DNA of 64,000 nt, from positions 1 through 64,000 of the forward strand of contig CAKRCD010000011.1 in the NCBI GenBank assembly GCA_934307065.1. Direction: 5' to 3'. Under the pieces are notes generated by a model. That model did not search any database and was not told the DNA's origin. It saw only the letters and a list, made by a program, of their open reading frames with translations. Position 1 is the first letter of the stretch. Each line of letters begins with the position of its first letter. Both the position numbers and the translations under genes were made by a program. Below are positions 26,984-35,787 of the stretch, piece by piece. The DNA comes from an uncultured Bariatricus sp. Lineage in GTDB: Bacteria; Bacillota; Clostridia; Lachnospirales; Lachnospiraceae.

Positions 26984-27289
26984 TTATTCGATAACTTCGT
27001 TGAATTCCTGTGTATCAAGCCATTCATCAAACTTATCTACAGCAATTTCGTATTCGTCATCGTCATCAATGTTGATGATTTCGTGGTTGTTTCCACCTGT
27101 GGTATCGCGACTAAAACGATAAATCCATACATCCCCATCTTCATTTTCCCCGTTTTCATCGAGAGGTAGAAGAACAATATATTCCCTGTCTTCAATCTCG
27201 TATGTAGTAACGATGGCACATTCTACTTCTTCGTTGTCGTCTAAGGTAAGTGTGACTACCTGAGTTTCCAATAACTGTTCATTTTCCAT
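26984..27289 (-). CDS. DUF1292 domain protein (YrzB-like)
   Basis: A 101-residue, very acidic protein. The pattern VTLTLDDNEEVECAIV, then EIEDREYIVLLPLDE, then YRFSRD is the DUF1292 signature. Function unknown. GGAG lies ahead of the ATG. It is monocistronic and convergent with the helicase gene. Confidence 0.85.
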   Translation of the reverse strand: MENEQLLETQVVTLTLDDNEEVECAIVTTYEIEDREYIVLLPLDENGENEDGDVWIYRFSRDTTGGNNHEIINIDDDDEYEIAVDKFDEWLDTQEFNEVIE

Positions 27290-27320
27290 TGCTAATCTCC
27301 TTTATGGTTTTCTAATTTAC

Positions 27321-27349
27321 ACTGTATCAGAGTATGATTGGATTTGCAA
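27321..27349 (-). promoter_or_regulatory. Possible promoter of the DUF1292 gene
   Basis: On the minus strand TTGCAA (27349-27344) and TACAGT (27326-27321) have a 17-base spacer. Confidence 0.4.
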
Positions 27350-27361
27350 GGGGAAAAACTA

Positions 27362-27389
27362 TTGACATTACTTATAAAAAAGTTAAAAT
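27362..27389 (+). promoter_or_regulatory. Promoter of the sugar-binding lipoprotein gene
   Basis: A consensus TTGACA (27362-27367) and TAAAAT (27384-27389) have a 16-base spacer, just before the ribosome site and ATG at 27427. Confidence 0.65.
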
Positions 27390-27426
27390 AAATAAAAGAA
27401 AGAATTTGAGATTGAGGAGAAGAATT

Positions 27427-28413
27427 ATGTCAAAACGTATGTGGGCAGTTCTGCTTGTTATAAGCACTATGTGTATTGCTCTTACAGGGTGTAAGAAGCA
27501 TGTTGGGACAAGCGAGGACAATGCCAATATAGACGAAGAAGAAAATACAGAAACAAATCATTTTACCTTTGGATTCAGCTGTATGACCATGGAGAACCCA
27601 TATTATATTACACTGGAACAGGCACTGCGAGAAGAGCTGGAGGGAGAGGGTCATACTTTGATTTCAAAGAACCCTGCAATGGATGCACAGCTTCAGAACG
27701 AGCAGATTGAGCAAATGATTTCCGATGGAGTGGATGCGATCTTCTTATGCCCGGTTTCATGGGAAGCAATCACACCGGCTCTTGAGAAGCTAAAACAGGC
27801 AGAGGTAAAGATAATTAATATTGATTCCGAGGTCAAGAATATGGATTACATAGATGCGTATGTTGGCTCGGATAATTATGAAGCAGGTGTAATCTGTGGA
27901 AATGATTTGGTTGGAATGTGTCCCAATGGAGGAAAAATAGCGATTTTGGAAAGTCCGTCATTAAATTCGGTCAATGACCGGATAACAGGGTTTGAAGAAA
28001 CGATAGCCGGAAAAGGATTTGAAGTAGCTGCCCGTTATGATGTGGACGGAGATTTGAATAAGGCGAGAGAAGCCGCAGTTAAATTATTTGAGGAATATCC
28101 CGATATAGTTGCTGTTATGTGTGGAAACGACCAGATTGCACTGGGGGTACTTGTGGCTGCCAATGCAGGAAATGTATCCAATGTTATGATTTATGGGGTA
28201 GATGGTTCACCGGATTTGAAAAAGGAGTTAAAGAAGCAGGGAACCCTGATTCGTGGAACTTGTGCCCAGTCACCGATTACAATGGGAAAAGATGCAGCTA
28301 AAGTCGGTGTACAGATGCTTTCGGGAGAATCCTACGAGAAGGAAATTTATGAAGATGTATTTTTCATAAATGCTGATAATGTAGATATGTACGGTGTGGA
28401 TGGCTGGCAGTAG
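27427..28413 (+). CDS. Sugar-type ABC transporter substrate-binding lipoprotein (RbsB-like)
   Basis: A 328-residue periplasmic-binding-protein type 1 fold. The signal peptide MSKRMWAVLLVISTMCIALTGC ends in a lipobox with Cys22, so it should be anchored outside the membrane. After an acidic linker, the two-lobe fold shows FSCMTMENPYYITLEQAL, QIEQMISDGVDAIFLCPVS and AYVGSDNYEAG. GGAGA supports this ATG; an upstream in-frame start would spoil the signal peptide. No permease or ATPase gene is adjacent, so it either uses partners elsewhere or acts as a sensor. Ligand unknown. Confidence 0.85.
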   Translation: MSKRMWAVLLVISTMCIALTGCKKHVGTSEDNANIDEEENTETNHFTFGFSCMTMENPYYITLEQALREELEGEGHTLISKNPAMDAQLQNEQIEQMISDGVDAIFLCPVSWEAITPALEKLKQAEVKIINIDSEVKNMDYIDAYVGSDNYEAGVICGNDLVGMCPNGGKIAILESPSLNSVNDRITGFEETIAGKGFEVAARYDVDGDLNKAREAAVKLFEEYPDIVAVMCGNDQIALGVLVAANAGNVSNVMIYGVDGSPDLKKELKKQGTLIRGTCAQSPITMGKDAAKVGVQMLSGESYEKEIYEDVFFINADNVDMYGVDGWQ

Positions 28414-28428
28414 AAAGAGAAAGTGGGA

Positions 28429-28971
28429 ATGGAAATGAATGGCTGGAAACATTTTTGTACAATTACAAGACACAAATACCTTGTAATGAAACATTGCTTG
28501 AAGGTCGGACTATACTGGCAGGGGCTCGTTCACGATATGTCGAAATATTCCTGGGCAGAATTTTCCGTGGGCTGTAAGTATTATCAGGGAACGAGAAGCC
28601 CGAATAATGCAGAACGTGAAGAAAAAGGATATTCTTCTGCGTGGCTTCATCACAAAGGAAGAAATAAGCATCATTATGAATACTGGATTGATTACAGTCT
28701 GACGAAACCGGGACTTGCCGGTATGAAGATGCCGAAGAAATATGTGGTAGAAATGTTTATGGACCGTGTTGCAGCGTCTAAGAATTACCTGAAAGACCAA
28801 TACAGAGATGATTCGGCATTACAGTATTATTTAAGTGGTCTGGAGCATCAGGTGATGCATGATGATACGAGAAAATTATTAGAAGAAATGTTGTATATGC
28901 TGGCAGAAAAAGGGGAAAAAGAGACATTTTCCTATATTAAAAATCAGATTCTGGCAACAAAAGATTATTAA
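28429..28971 (+). CDS. DUF5662 family protein (His-rich, possible metal enzyme)
   Basis: A roughly 180-residue soluble protein that I assign to the DUF5662 type; function unknown. Clustered potential metal ligands stand out: LVHDMSKYSWAEF (His-Asp pair), AWLHHKGRNKHHYEYW (five His) and HQVMHDDTR near the end, an HD-domain-like arrangement. It follows the binding-protein gene by about 15 bases and may share its mRNA. The start is uncertain among GTG 28423, ATG 28429 and ATG 28435. Confidence 0.7.
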   Translation: MEMNGWKHFCTITRHKYLVMKHCLKVGLYWQGLVHDMSKYSWAEFSVGCKYYQGTRSPNNAEREEKGYSSAWLHHKGRNKHHYEYWIDYSLTKPGLAGMKMPKKYVVEMFMDRVAASKNYLKDQYRDDSALQYYLSGLEHQVMHDDTRKLLEEMLYMLAEKGEKETFSYIKNQILATKDY

Positions 28972-29065
28972 ATGGAAAATAATGAAGTAGAAAATAAAAA
29001 TAGAAAATATTTCAGAGAAGATGAGATGATTCAGGCAGTGTTTTGAGATACAGAAAGGTAAAACA

Positions 29066-30511
29066 ATGGAATTGAAAGAATTATTAGATATTGATATTAC
29101 AAAGGAGGCACCAGTGCAGGAGCCTGACAGACAGTATTATTACATGGCAAAGGCGAGAAAATATGTTGCACAAAAGTCTGAGGAGATTGGTCGTCCACTG
29201 ACATTTTGCGTCACAACCTTTGGCTGTCAGATGAACGCAAGGGATTCGGAAAAACTAGTAGGTATATTGGAGCAGATTGGATATATAGAAGAACCGGATG
29301 AAGAAAAGGCAGATTTCGTGATTTATAATACCTGTACTGTCCGTGAAAATGCCAACAAACGTGTGTATGGCCGTCTGGGACAGCTTGGACACATGAAGAA
29401 AGAAAAGCCATATATGTTTATCGGGCTTTGCGGCTGTATGATGCAGGAACCGGAAGTAGTAGAGAAGATTAAACAGAGTTACAAGTTCGTAGATTTGATT
29501 TTCGGAACACATAATATTTTTAAGTTTGCAGAGCTCATTGCGACTCGATTTGAGTCTGAACGTATGGTCATCGATATATGGCAGGATACAGATAAGATCG
29601 TAGAAGACCTTCCAAGTGAACGTAAATTTTCGTTTAAGTCAGGTGTTAATATTATGTTTGGATGTAATAACTTCTGCAGCTATTGCATTGTACCTTATGT
29701 ACGAGGCAGGGAGAGAAGCAGAAATCCAAAAGATATTATCCGTGAAATTGAACGCCTGGTGGCCGATGGAGTTGTCGAAGTGATGCTGCTTGGACAGAAT
29801 GTAAACTCCTATGGAAAAACCTTAGAGGAACCGATGACTTTCGCACAGCTTTTGCAGGAAGTAGAAAAGATTGAAGGTCTGGAACGGATTCGGTTTATGA
29901 CTTCTCATCCGAAGGATTTATCCGATGAACTGATTGAAGTGATGAGTAAATCCAAGAAGATTTGCAAACATCTGCATTTGCCAATTCAGTCAGGAAGCAC
30001 GAATATTCTTACGAAGATGAACAGACGTTATACGAAAGAACATTATCTGGATCTAGTCCGTAAAATCCGTGCTGCAGTGCCGGATATTTCCTTGACAACG
30101 GATATTATTGTAGGTTTTCCGGGTGAGACAGAAGAAGATTTTCAAGAGACAATGGATGTGGTAAGAAAAGTACGTTATGACAGTGCATTTACCTTCATTT
30201 ATTCAAAACGTACCGGAACACCGGCTGCTGCTATGGAAAATCAGGTTCCTGAGGATGTAGTAAAAGACCGTTTCGAGCGTCTGTTAAAAGAAGTGCAGGG
30301 AATTTCGGCTGAAGTATGTTCTGTACATGAAGGAACAACTCAGGAAGTTCTTGTTGAGACTAAAAATGACCATGACCCAAATCTGGTTACGGGACGAATG
30401 AGTAACAATCTGCTAGTACATTTCCCGGGAAGTGAAGATTTGATTGGAAAACTGGTAAATGTACATCTTACAGAGGCAAAAGGCTTCTATTACATTGGAG
30501 AGAGGGTTTAA
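29066..30511 (+). CDS. miaB: tRNA-2-methylthio-N6-dimethylallyladenosine synthase MiaB
   Basis: A 481-residue radical SAM methylthiotransferase that modifies i6A37 of tRNAs reading UNN codons. The N-terminal UPF0004 domain starts TTFGCQMNARDSE, with further cluster cysteines in YNTCTVRENA and GLCGCMMQ. The radical SAM cluster motif is CNNFCSYC. A C-terminal TRAM domain ends the protein. Its substrate-producing partner miaA is also in this window (35788). A strong terminator follows. Confidence 0.95.
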   Translation: MELKELLDIDITKEAPVQEPDRQYYYMAKARKYVAQKSEEIGRPLTFCVTTFGCQMNARDSEKLVGILEQIGYIEEPDEEKADFVIYNTCTVRENANKRVYGRLGQLGHMKKEKPYMFIGLCGCMMQEPEVVEKIKQSYKFVDLIFGTHNIFKFAELIATRFESERMVIDIWQDTDKIVEDLPSERKFSFKSGVNIMFGCNNFCSYCIVPYVRGRERSRNPKDIIREIERLVADGVVEVMLLGQNVNSYGKTLEEPMTFAQLLQEVEKIEGLERIRFMTSHPKDLSDELIEVMSKSKKICKHLHLPIQSGSTNILTKMNRRYTKEHYLDLVRKIRAAVPDISLTTDIIVGFPGETEEDFQETMDVVRKVRYDSAFTFIYSKRTGTPAAAMENQVPEDVVKDRFERLLKEVQGISAEVCSVHEGTTQEVLVETKNDHDPNLVTGRMSNNLLVHFPGSEDLIGKLVNVHLTEAKGFYYIGERV

Positions 30512-30517
30512 AAATGA

Positions 30518-30566
30518 AAAAAATGTCCACACTATGTAGAAAATACACATAGTGGGGGCATTTTTT
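30518..30566 (+). terminator. Terminator of miaB
   Basis: A long stem pairs aaaaaatgtcc and cactatgt with acatagtg and the gggcatttttt side (about 18 of 20 positions), with an 8-9 base loop and a closing T6 run. Confidence 0.88.
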
Positions 30567-30568
30567 AA

Positions 30569-31009
30569 ATGAAAAGAAAAACGGCAATACGGGCGAAAAA
30601 AATAAGTGAACTTGGTTTTTTCTGGGTTCTTGGAGGAGAAATTTACTATGGAATCGAAATGTGGTTCCGTGGATTTTCTCATTGGAGTATGTTCTGCGTC
30701 GGAGGATTTGTACTTTGTTTTTGCGTCTTTCAGGGAACAGAAATGAGATGGAATGAGCCATTGTGGATTCAGGTGCTAAGGGGAACTTTATTTACGGTTT
30801 CACTGGAGTTTATTACCGGAATGATTGTAAATAAACGGTTGAGACTGGAAGTCTGGAATTATTCAGACCAGCCATTCCAACTTTGGGGACAGATTTGCCT
30901 ACCTTTTGCAATATTATTTTCCGGACTTGTCTGTATTGCTATCTGGATAGGGGGATATCTGGCATTCTGGTTGTTTAAAGAACCACGTCCAAATTTGTTT
31001 ATCTTGTAA
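30569..31009 (+). CDS. CmpB-type (putative ABC transporter type IV) membrane protein
   Basis: A 146-residue integral membrane protein with about four hydrophobic segments. The block WNYSDQPFQLWGQICLPFA is the hallmark of the PF06541 family, annotated as putative ABC-transporter but without demonstrated function. The ribosome site is weak, because the start lies directly after the miaB terminator. No ATPase partner nearby. Confidence 0.72.
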   Translation: MKRKTAIRAKKISELGFFWVLGGEIYYGIEMWFRGFSHWSMFCVGGFVLCFCVFQGTEMRWNEPLWIQVLRGTLFTVSLEFITGMIVNKRLRLEVWNYSDQPFQLWGQICLPFAILFSGLVCIAIWIGGYLAFWLFKEPRPNLFIL

Positions 31010-31017
31010 AAAATATG

Positions 31018-31026
31018 TGTTATACT
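31018..31026 (+). promoter_or_regulatory. Extended -10 promoter of mutS-mutL-miaA
   Basis: TGTTATACT is a TGN-extended -10 element about 40 bases ahead of mutS; no good -35 is seen. Confidence 0.45.
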
Positions 31027-31064
31027 AATAAAGTATGTAAAAAATAGAAACGGAGAGAGAAAGC

Positions 31065-33713
31065 ATGGCTGAATTAACTCCTATGATGCAGCAATATATG
31101 GATACAAAGAAAGATTATCCGGACTGTATTTTATTTTACAGGCTGGGAGATTTTTATGAGATGTTTTTTGAGGATGCACTGACTGCATCCAAAGAATTAG
31201 AAATTACTTTGACCGGAAAAAATTGTGGAATGGAAGAACGGGCACCTATGTGTGGTGTACCGTATCACGCTGTAGACGGCTATTTGAATCGACTGGTATC
31301 GAAGGGCTATAAAGTGGCAATCTGCGAACAGGTAGAAGACCCGAAGCTTGCAAAGGGTATTGTGAAGCGGGAAGTTGTACGAATCGTAACACCGGGAACC
31401 AATCTGGATATGCAGGCGCTTGATGAAACAAAGAACAATTACATTATGTGTATTGTGTATACCGGAGAACACTATGGACTTTCCGTGGCGGATGTCACTA
31501 CCGGAGAATACATGGTAACAGAACTGGAGTCTTCTGCGAAGCTGATGGATGAAATATATAAATTCGTTCCATCAGAGATTATTTGCAATGAATCACTGTA
31601 TGTGAGCGGAATTCCTTTTGATGATTTGAAAAACAGGCTTGGAATTGTCATCTATTCACTGGATGCGTGGTATTTCGACGATACTATTTGCCGGCAGACC
31701 CTGCAGGACCATTTTAAAGTACAGTCTTTGGAAGGACTTGGACTTGCAGATTATGATGGTGGTGTGCTGGCTTCTGGGGCATTACTAAAATATCTGGAAG
31801 AGACACAGAAAAATTCATTGAGTCATTTGAGTAAGCTGACAAAATATACCACTGGAAATTTCATGATTCTGGACAATTCTACAAGGCGGAATCTGGAACT
31901 GGTGGAGACCTTAAGAGAAAAGCAGAAGCGAGGCTCCCTTCTATGGGTGCTTGATAAGACAAAAACCTCCATGGGAGCCAGAATGCTTCGTAAATATGTG
32001 GAACAGCCTCTGATTTATAAAGAAATGGTTCAGAAAAGACTGGATGCAGTAGAAGAATTGCTGAATAATGCAATTAACAGGGAAGAAATACGGGAGTATT
32101 TGGGACCTATCTACGATTTGGAAAGAATCGGTGGCAAGATTACATATCAGACGGCAAACCCGAGAGATTTGATTGCATTCCAGACATCACTTTCCATGTT
32201 GCCGCCTATTAAATGCATTTTAGGGGACATGAAATCGGAACTTCTGAAGGAAGTGTACGAGAAAATGGATACTATGGAAGAACTCTGTAAATTGTTAGAG
32301 TGTGCGATTGTAGAAGAACCACCTCTTGCTATGAAAGACGGAGGTATTTTAAAAGAAGGTTATAATGAGGAAGTAGACCGTCTGCGTGAAGCAAAATCGG
32401 AGGGGAAAAGCTGGCTTGCAGAACTGGAGACAAAAGAACGGGAAAAAACCGGTATTAAGAATCTGCGGATTCGCTATAATAAAGTTTTTGGATATTATCT
32501 GGAAGTAACGAATTCTTTCAAAGAGATGGTCCCGGATTATTATGTGCGGAAACAGACTTTAGCCAATGCTGAACGTTATATTATTCCGGAATTAAAAGAA
32601 CTGGAGGATACCATTCTTGGAGCTGAGGATAAATTATGTGCACTGGAATATGAACTGTATTCGGAAATCCGGAATAAAATTGCTTCGGAGATTGTCCGTG
32701 TGCAGAAAACAGCCAAAGCAGTAGCGGAATTGGATGTACTTGCCTCTCTTGCTGCAGTAGCAGAAAAGAATCATTATGTCCGCCCCAAAATGAACGATAA
32801 GGGAATTATTGATATTAAGGATGGCAGACATCCGGTTGTTGAGAAAATGATTCCAAATGATTTGTTTATTGCAAATGATACATATTTAGATGATAAGAAG
32901 AACCGGATTTCAATTATTACAGGACCGAATATGGCAGGTAAATCTACATATATGAGACAGACTGCCTTGATTGTATTAATGGCGCAGATTGGTTCCTTTG
33001 TTCCGGCTTCTTCCGCAAATATCGGAATGGTAGATCGTATTTTTACCCGTGTGGGTGCTTCGGATGACTTGGCATCCGGACAGAGCACGTTTATGGTGGA
33101 AATGAATGAAGTAGCGAATATTCTCCGCAATGCCACCAGTAAAAGTCTGTTGATTTTAGACGAAATCGGACGTGGAACCAGTACCTTTGACGGTCTCAGT
33201 ATTGCATGGGCAGTAGTGGAACACATCAGTGACAGTAAACTGCTGGGTGCAAAAACCTTATTTGCCACCCATTACCATGAGCTTACGGAACTGGAAGGAA
33301 AGATTGACAATGTGAATAATTACTGTATTGCTGTGAAAGAAAAAGGTGATGATATCGTATTTTTGCGTAAAATCGTAAAAGGCGGTGCAGACAAGAGTTA
33401 TGGTATTCAGGTAGCCAAGCTTGCAGGGGTTCCGGACTCGGTTATTCAGCGTGCCAAAGAAATTGTAGAAGAACTGGTTGATACGGATATTACAGGAAGA
33501 ATCAAGGATATTGCAGTTCAGAGACATGAGACGAAGAAAAAGCATACCAAGCCATTAGATGAAGTAGATATGGCACAAATGTCATTGTTCGATACAGTGA
33601 AGGATGCTGATGTATTAGAGGAACTGCGAAATCTAGATGTGAGCAATATGACACCAATGGATAGCATGAACAAGTTATATCAGTTACAGAATAAGTTGAA
33701 AAACCGTTGGTAA
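31065..33713 (+). CDS. mutS: DNA mismatch repair protein MutS
   Basis: An 882-residue mismatch-recognition ATPase. Near the N-terminus the mismatch-intercalating region reads LGDFYEMFFEDA, containing the family F-Y-E motif. The ABC-type ATPase shows Walker A GPNMAGKST from residue 620 and the LLILDEIGRGTSTFDG Walker B block. The C-terminus ends in a normal clamp-interaction tail. mutL follows 22 bases later. Confidence 0.97.
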   Translation: MAELTPMMQQYMDTKKDYPDCILFYRLGDFYEMFFEDALTASKELEITLTGKNCGMEERAPMCGVPYHAVDGYLNRLVSKGYKVAICEQVEDPKLAKGIVKREVVRIVTPGTNLDMQALDETKNNYIMCIVYTGEHYGLSVADVTTGEYMVTELESSAKLMDEIYKFVPSEIICNESLYVSGIPFDDLKNRLGIVIYSLDAWYFDDTICRQTLQDHFKVQSLEGLGLADYDGGVLASGALLKYLEETQKNSLSHLSKLTKYTTGNFMILDNSTRRNLELVETLREKQKRGSLLWVLDKTKTSMGARMLRKYVEQPLIYKEMVQKRLDAVEELLNNAINREEIREYLGPIYDLERIGGKITYQTANPRDLIAFQTSLSMLPPIKCILGDMKSELLKEVYEKMDTMEELCKLLECAIVEEPPLAMKDGGILKEGYNEEVDRLREAKSEGKSWLAELETKEREKTGIKNLRIRYNKVFGYYLEVTNSFKEMVPDYYVRKQTLANAERYIIPELKELEDTILGAEDKLCALEYELYSEIRNKIASEIVRVQKTAKAVAELDVLASLAAVAEKNHYVRPKMNDKGIIDIKDGRHPVVEKMIPNDLFIANDTYLDDKKNRISIITGPNMAGKSTYMRQTALIVLMAQIGSFVPASSANIGMVDRIFTRVGASDDLASGQSTFMVEMNEVANILRNATSKSLLILDEIGRGTSTFDGLSIAWAVVEHISDSKLLGAKTLFATHYHELTELEGKIDNVNNYCIAVKEKGDDIVFLRKIVKGGADKSYGIQVAKLAGVPDSVIQRAKEIVEELVDTDITGRIKDIAVQRHETKKKHTKPLDEVDMAQMSLFDTVKDADVLEELRNLDVSNMTPMDSMNKLYQLQNKLKNRW

Positions 33714-33735
33714 CAAGTAACGGAAAGGAAATACA

Positions 33736-35778
33736 ATGCCACATATTGAATTATTGGATCAGATTACAATTGATAAAATTGCAGCAGGAGAAGTGGTAGA
33801 ACGACCGGCTTCAGTTGTCAAAGAACTGGTGGAAAATGCCATTGACGCAGGAGCCAGTGCGGTTGTTGTTGAAATAGAAGAGGGTGGAATCGCACTGATG
33901 AGAATCAGTGATAACGGATGCGGAATCGAACAGTCCGAAGTACGGAGCGCATTTCTTAGACATTCCACCAGTAAAATACGTTCTGCGGAGGATCTGGCAC
34001 ATGTTTCCTCACTCGGTTTCCGAGGTGAGGCACTTTCCAGTATTTCGGCAGTAGCCCAGGTAGAACTGATAACGAAGACAAGAGAGGAATTGTTTGGAAC
34101 GAAATATGTCATAGAAGACGGAAAAGAAAAGAAACTGGAAGAAGTGGGAGCCCCGGATGGAACCAGTTTCTTTGTCCGTCAGCTCTTTTATAATACACCT
34201 GCCAGACGTAAATTTTTGAAAACACCTATGACAGAAGCGGGGCATATCAGCGATTTGCTGACAAGGTTGGCACTTTCACACCCGGAGATTTCTATCGAAT
34301 TTATCAATAACAGACAGTCAAAGTTACATACTTCGGGAAACGGGCAGATGAAGGATGCAATTTATCATATTTATGGCAGGGAAATTGCGAATAACCTGCT
34401 GTCACTGGAATTCGAACGAAATGGAATTAAAATCGAAGGATTTCTTGGAAAGCCAGTTATATCTCGTGGAAACAGAAACTTTGAAAATTATTTTGTAAAT
34501 GGACGTTATGTCAGAAGTAACATTTTGTCCAAGGCTATTGAAGATGCCTACCATGATTATACAATGCATCACAAATATCCTTTTACAGCATTCCATATCT
34601 GGGTAGACCAGGAAAAAATCGATGTAAATGTACATCCCTCCAAGATGGAGCTTCGTTTCAGCAATCAACAGGAGATCTACAATCTGGTGTATGAAGCCGT
34701 AAGAGAGGCACTGAAAGAAAAGCCTCTTATTCTGGAAGCAGATGTACCGGAACCGAAATCAGAACCGAAACCGGAACCGAAACCGGAACAGAAATCCGAA
34801 CAGAAATCCGAACAGAAATCCGAACAGAATACATCTGTACAGAATACATCTGTGCAATTTGCCAGCACCGTAAAAGAGCCTTCTGGCATATATGGAAAGG
34901 CAGAACCACAGTCAGAGGAAGAAAAACGCCTGAATTATTTTTTAGAAAAGATGAGAGAAAGGGTAACATCTTACCATAATCAGGATTCGCAGGCAGAAGT
35001 TTTAAATAAAAGAGAGATTTTTGATAAAGCAGTACAGCTTGACAAGGTAAAAAAAGCCGCAGAAGAACGAAAAATAAGAGAAAAAGCAGAGTGCACTCTA
35101 CAAAAAACAGAGCACATTCTGGAAAAAGAGCCTTCAATAGAAGAAAAAACAGAGCAGATTACACTGTTTGACAAGGAAATCTTAAAAAAGGATGTCCGTC
35201 AGGAATACAGAATCGTGGGACAGGTATTTGAAACCTACTGGATTATCGAATTTCATGATAATATGTACATTATTGACCAGCATGCTGCCCATGAGCGTGT
35301 TTTGTACGAAAAAACTATTGCAGGAATGAAAAACAGGGAGTATACTTCTCAGTATTTGAGTCCTCCGATTGTACTCAGCCTTTCACTTCAGGAGATTAAT
35401 GTACTGGAAACTTATAAGGATAAATTTACGGCAATCGGATTTGAAATTGAGCCATTTGGTGGAGATGAGTATGCAGTTCGCGCAGTTCCGGCAAATTTAT
35501 TCAGCATTGCAAAGAAAGACCTTTTGTTGGATATGATTGACAGCCTTTCGGATGGAATCAGCAGTAATACAGAGCTGAATGTGATTGATGAGAGAATAGC
35601 GTCCATGTCCTGCAAGGCTGCGGTAAAAGGAAATAACAAATTATCCTACGCGGAAGTAGACAATCTGATTGGAGAACTTTTGACCTTGGAAAATCCATAT
35701 CATTGTCCGCACGGCAGACCGACGATTATTTCCATGACAAAGCGGGAATTGGAAAAGAAATTCAAGAGAATTGTATAG
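33736..35778 (+). CDS. mutL: DNA mismatch repair protein MutL (endonuclease type)
   Basis: A 680-residue GHKL ATPase and nicking endonuclease. The N-terminus has ELVENAIDAGA, DNGCGI and HSTSKI...LGFRGEAL. The C-terminal domain carries DQHAAHERVLYE (from about residue 513), the DQHA(X)2E(X)4E metal site of MutL proteins that nick DNA in species without MutH, plus SCKAAVKG and CPHGRPT. The linker (about residues 338-450) is long, charged and repetitive, with tandem four-residue units. Cotranscribed with mutS and miaA. Confidence 0.97.
   Translation: MPHIELLDQITIDKIAAGEVVERPASVVKELVENAIDAGASAVVVEIEEGGIALMRISDNGCGIEQSEVRSAFLRHSTSKIRSAEDLAHVSSLGFRGEALSSISAVAQVELITKTREELFGTKYVIEDGKEKKLEEVGAPDGTSFFVRQLFYNTPARRKFLKTPMTEAGHISDLLTRLALSHPEISIEFINNRQSKLHTSGNGQMKDAIYHIYGREIANNLLSLEFERNGIKIEGFLGKPVISRGNRNFENYFVNGRYVRSNILSKAIEDAYHDYTMHHKYPFTAFHIWVDQEKIDVNVHPSKMELRFSNQQEIYNLVYEAVREALKEKPLILEADVPEPKSEPKPEPKPEQKSEQKSEQKSEQNTSVQNTSVQFASTVKEPSGIYGKAEPQSEEEKRLNYFLEKMRERVTSYHNQDSQAEVLNKREIFDKAVQLDKVKKAAEERKIREKAECTLQKTEHILEKEPSIEEKTEQITLFDKEILKKDVRQEYRIVGQVFETYWIIEFHDNMYIIDQHAAHERVLYEKTIAGMKNREYTSQYLSPPIVLSLSLQEINVLETYKDKFTAIGFEIEPFGGDEYAVRAVPANLFSIAKKDLLLDMIDSLSDGISSNTELNVIDERIASMSCKAAVKGNNKLSYAEVDNLIGELLTLENPYHCPHGRPTIISMTKRELEKKFKRIV
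34747..34857 (+). repeat. Tandem repeat in the MutL linker
   Basis: Successive 12-base units encode KPEP, KPEQ and three KSEQ repeats, followed by a duplicated 15-base unit encoding NTSVQ. It lies wholly inside the disordered linker and keeps frame. Confidence 0.9.
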
Positions 35779-35787
35779 GTGATAGAT

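Noticed and set aside
28972..29046. 24-codon open frame between the DUF5662 gene and miaB
   Set aside because: No convincing ribosome site and a low-complexity, Asn/Glu/Lys-rich product; no support for expression.
34747..34857. CRISPR-like repeat
   Set aside because: The units are contiguous 12- and 15-base coding repeats without spacers, inside mutL.
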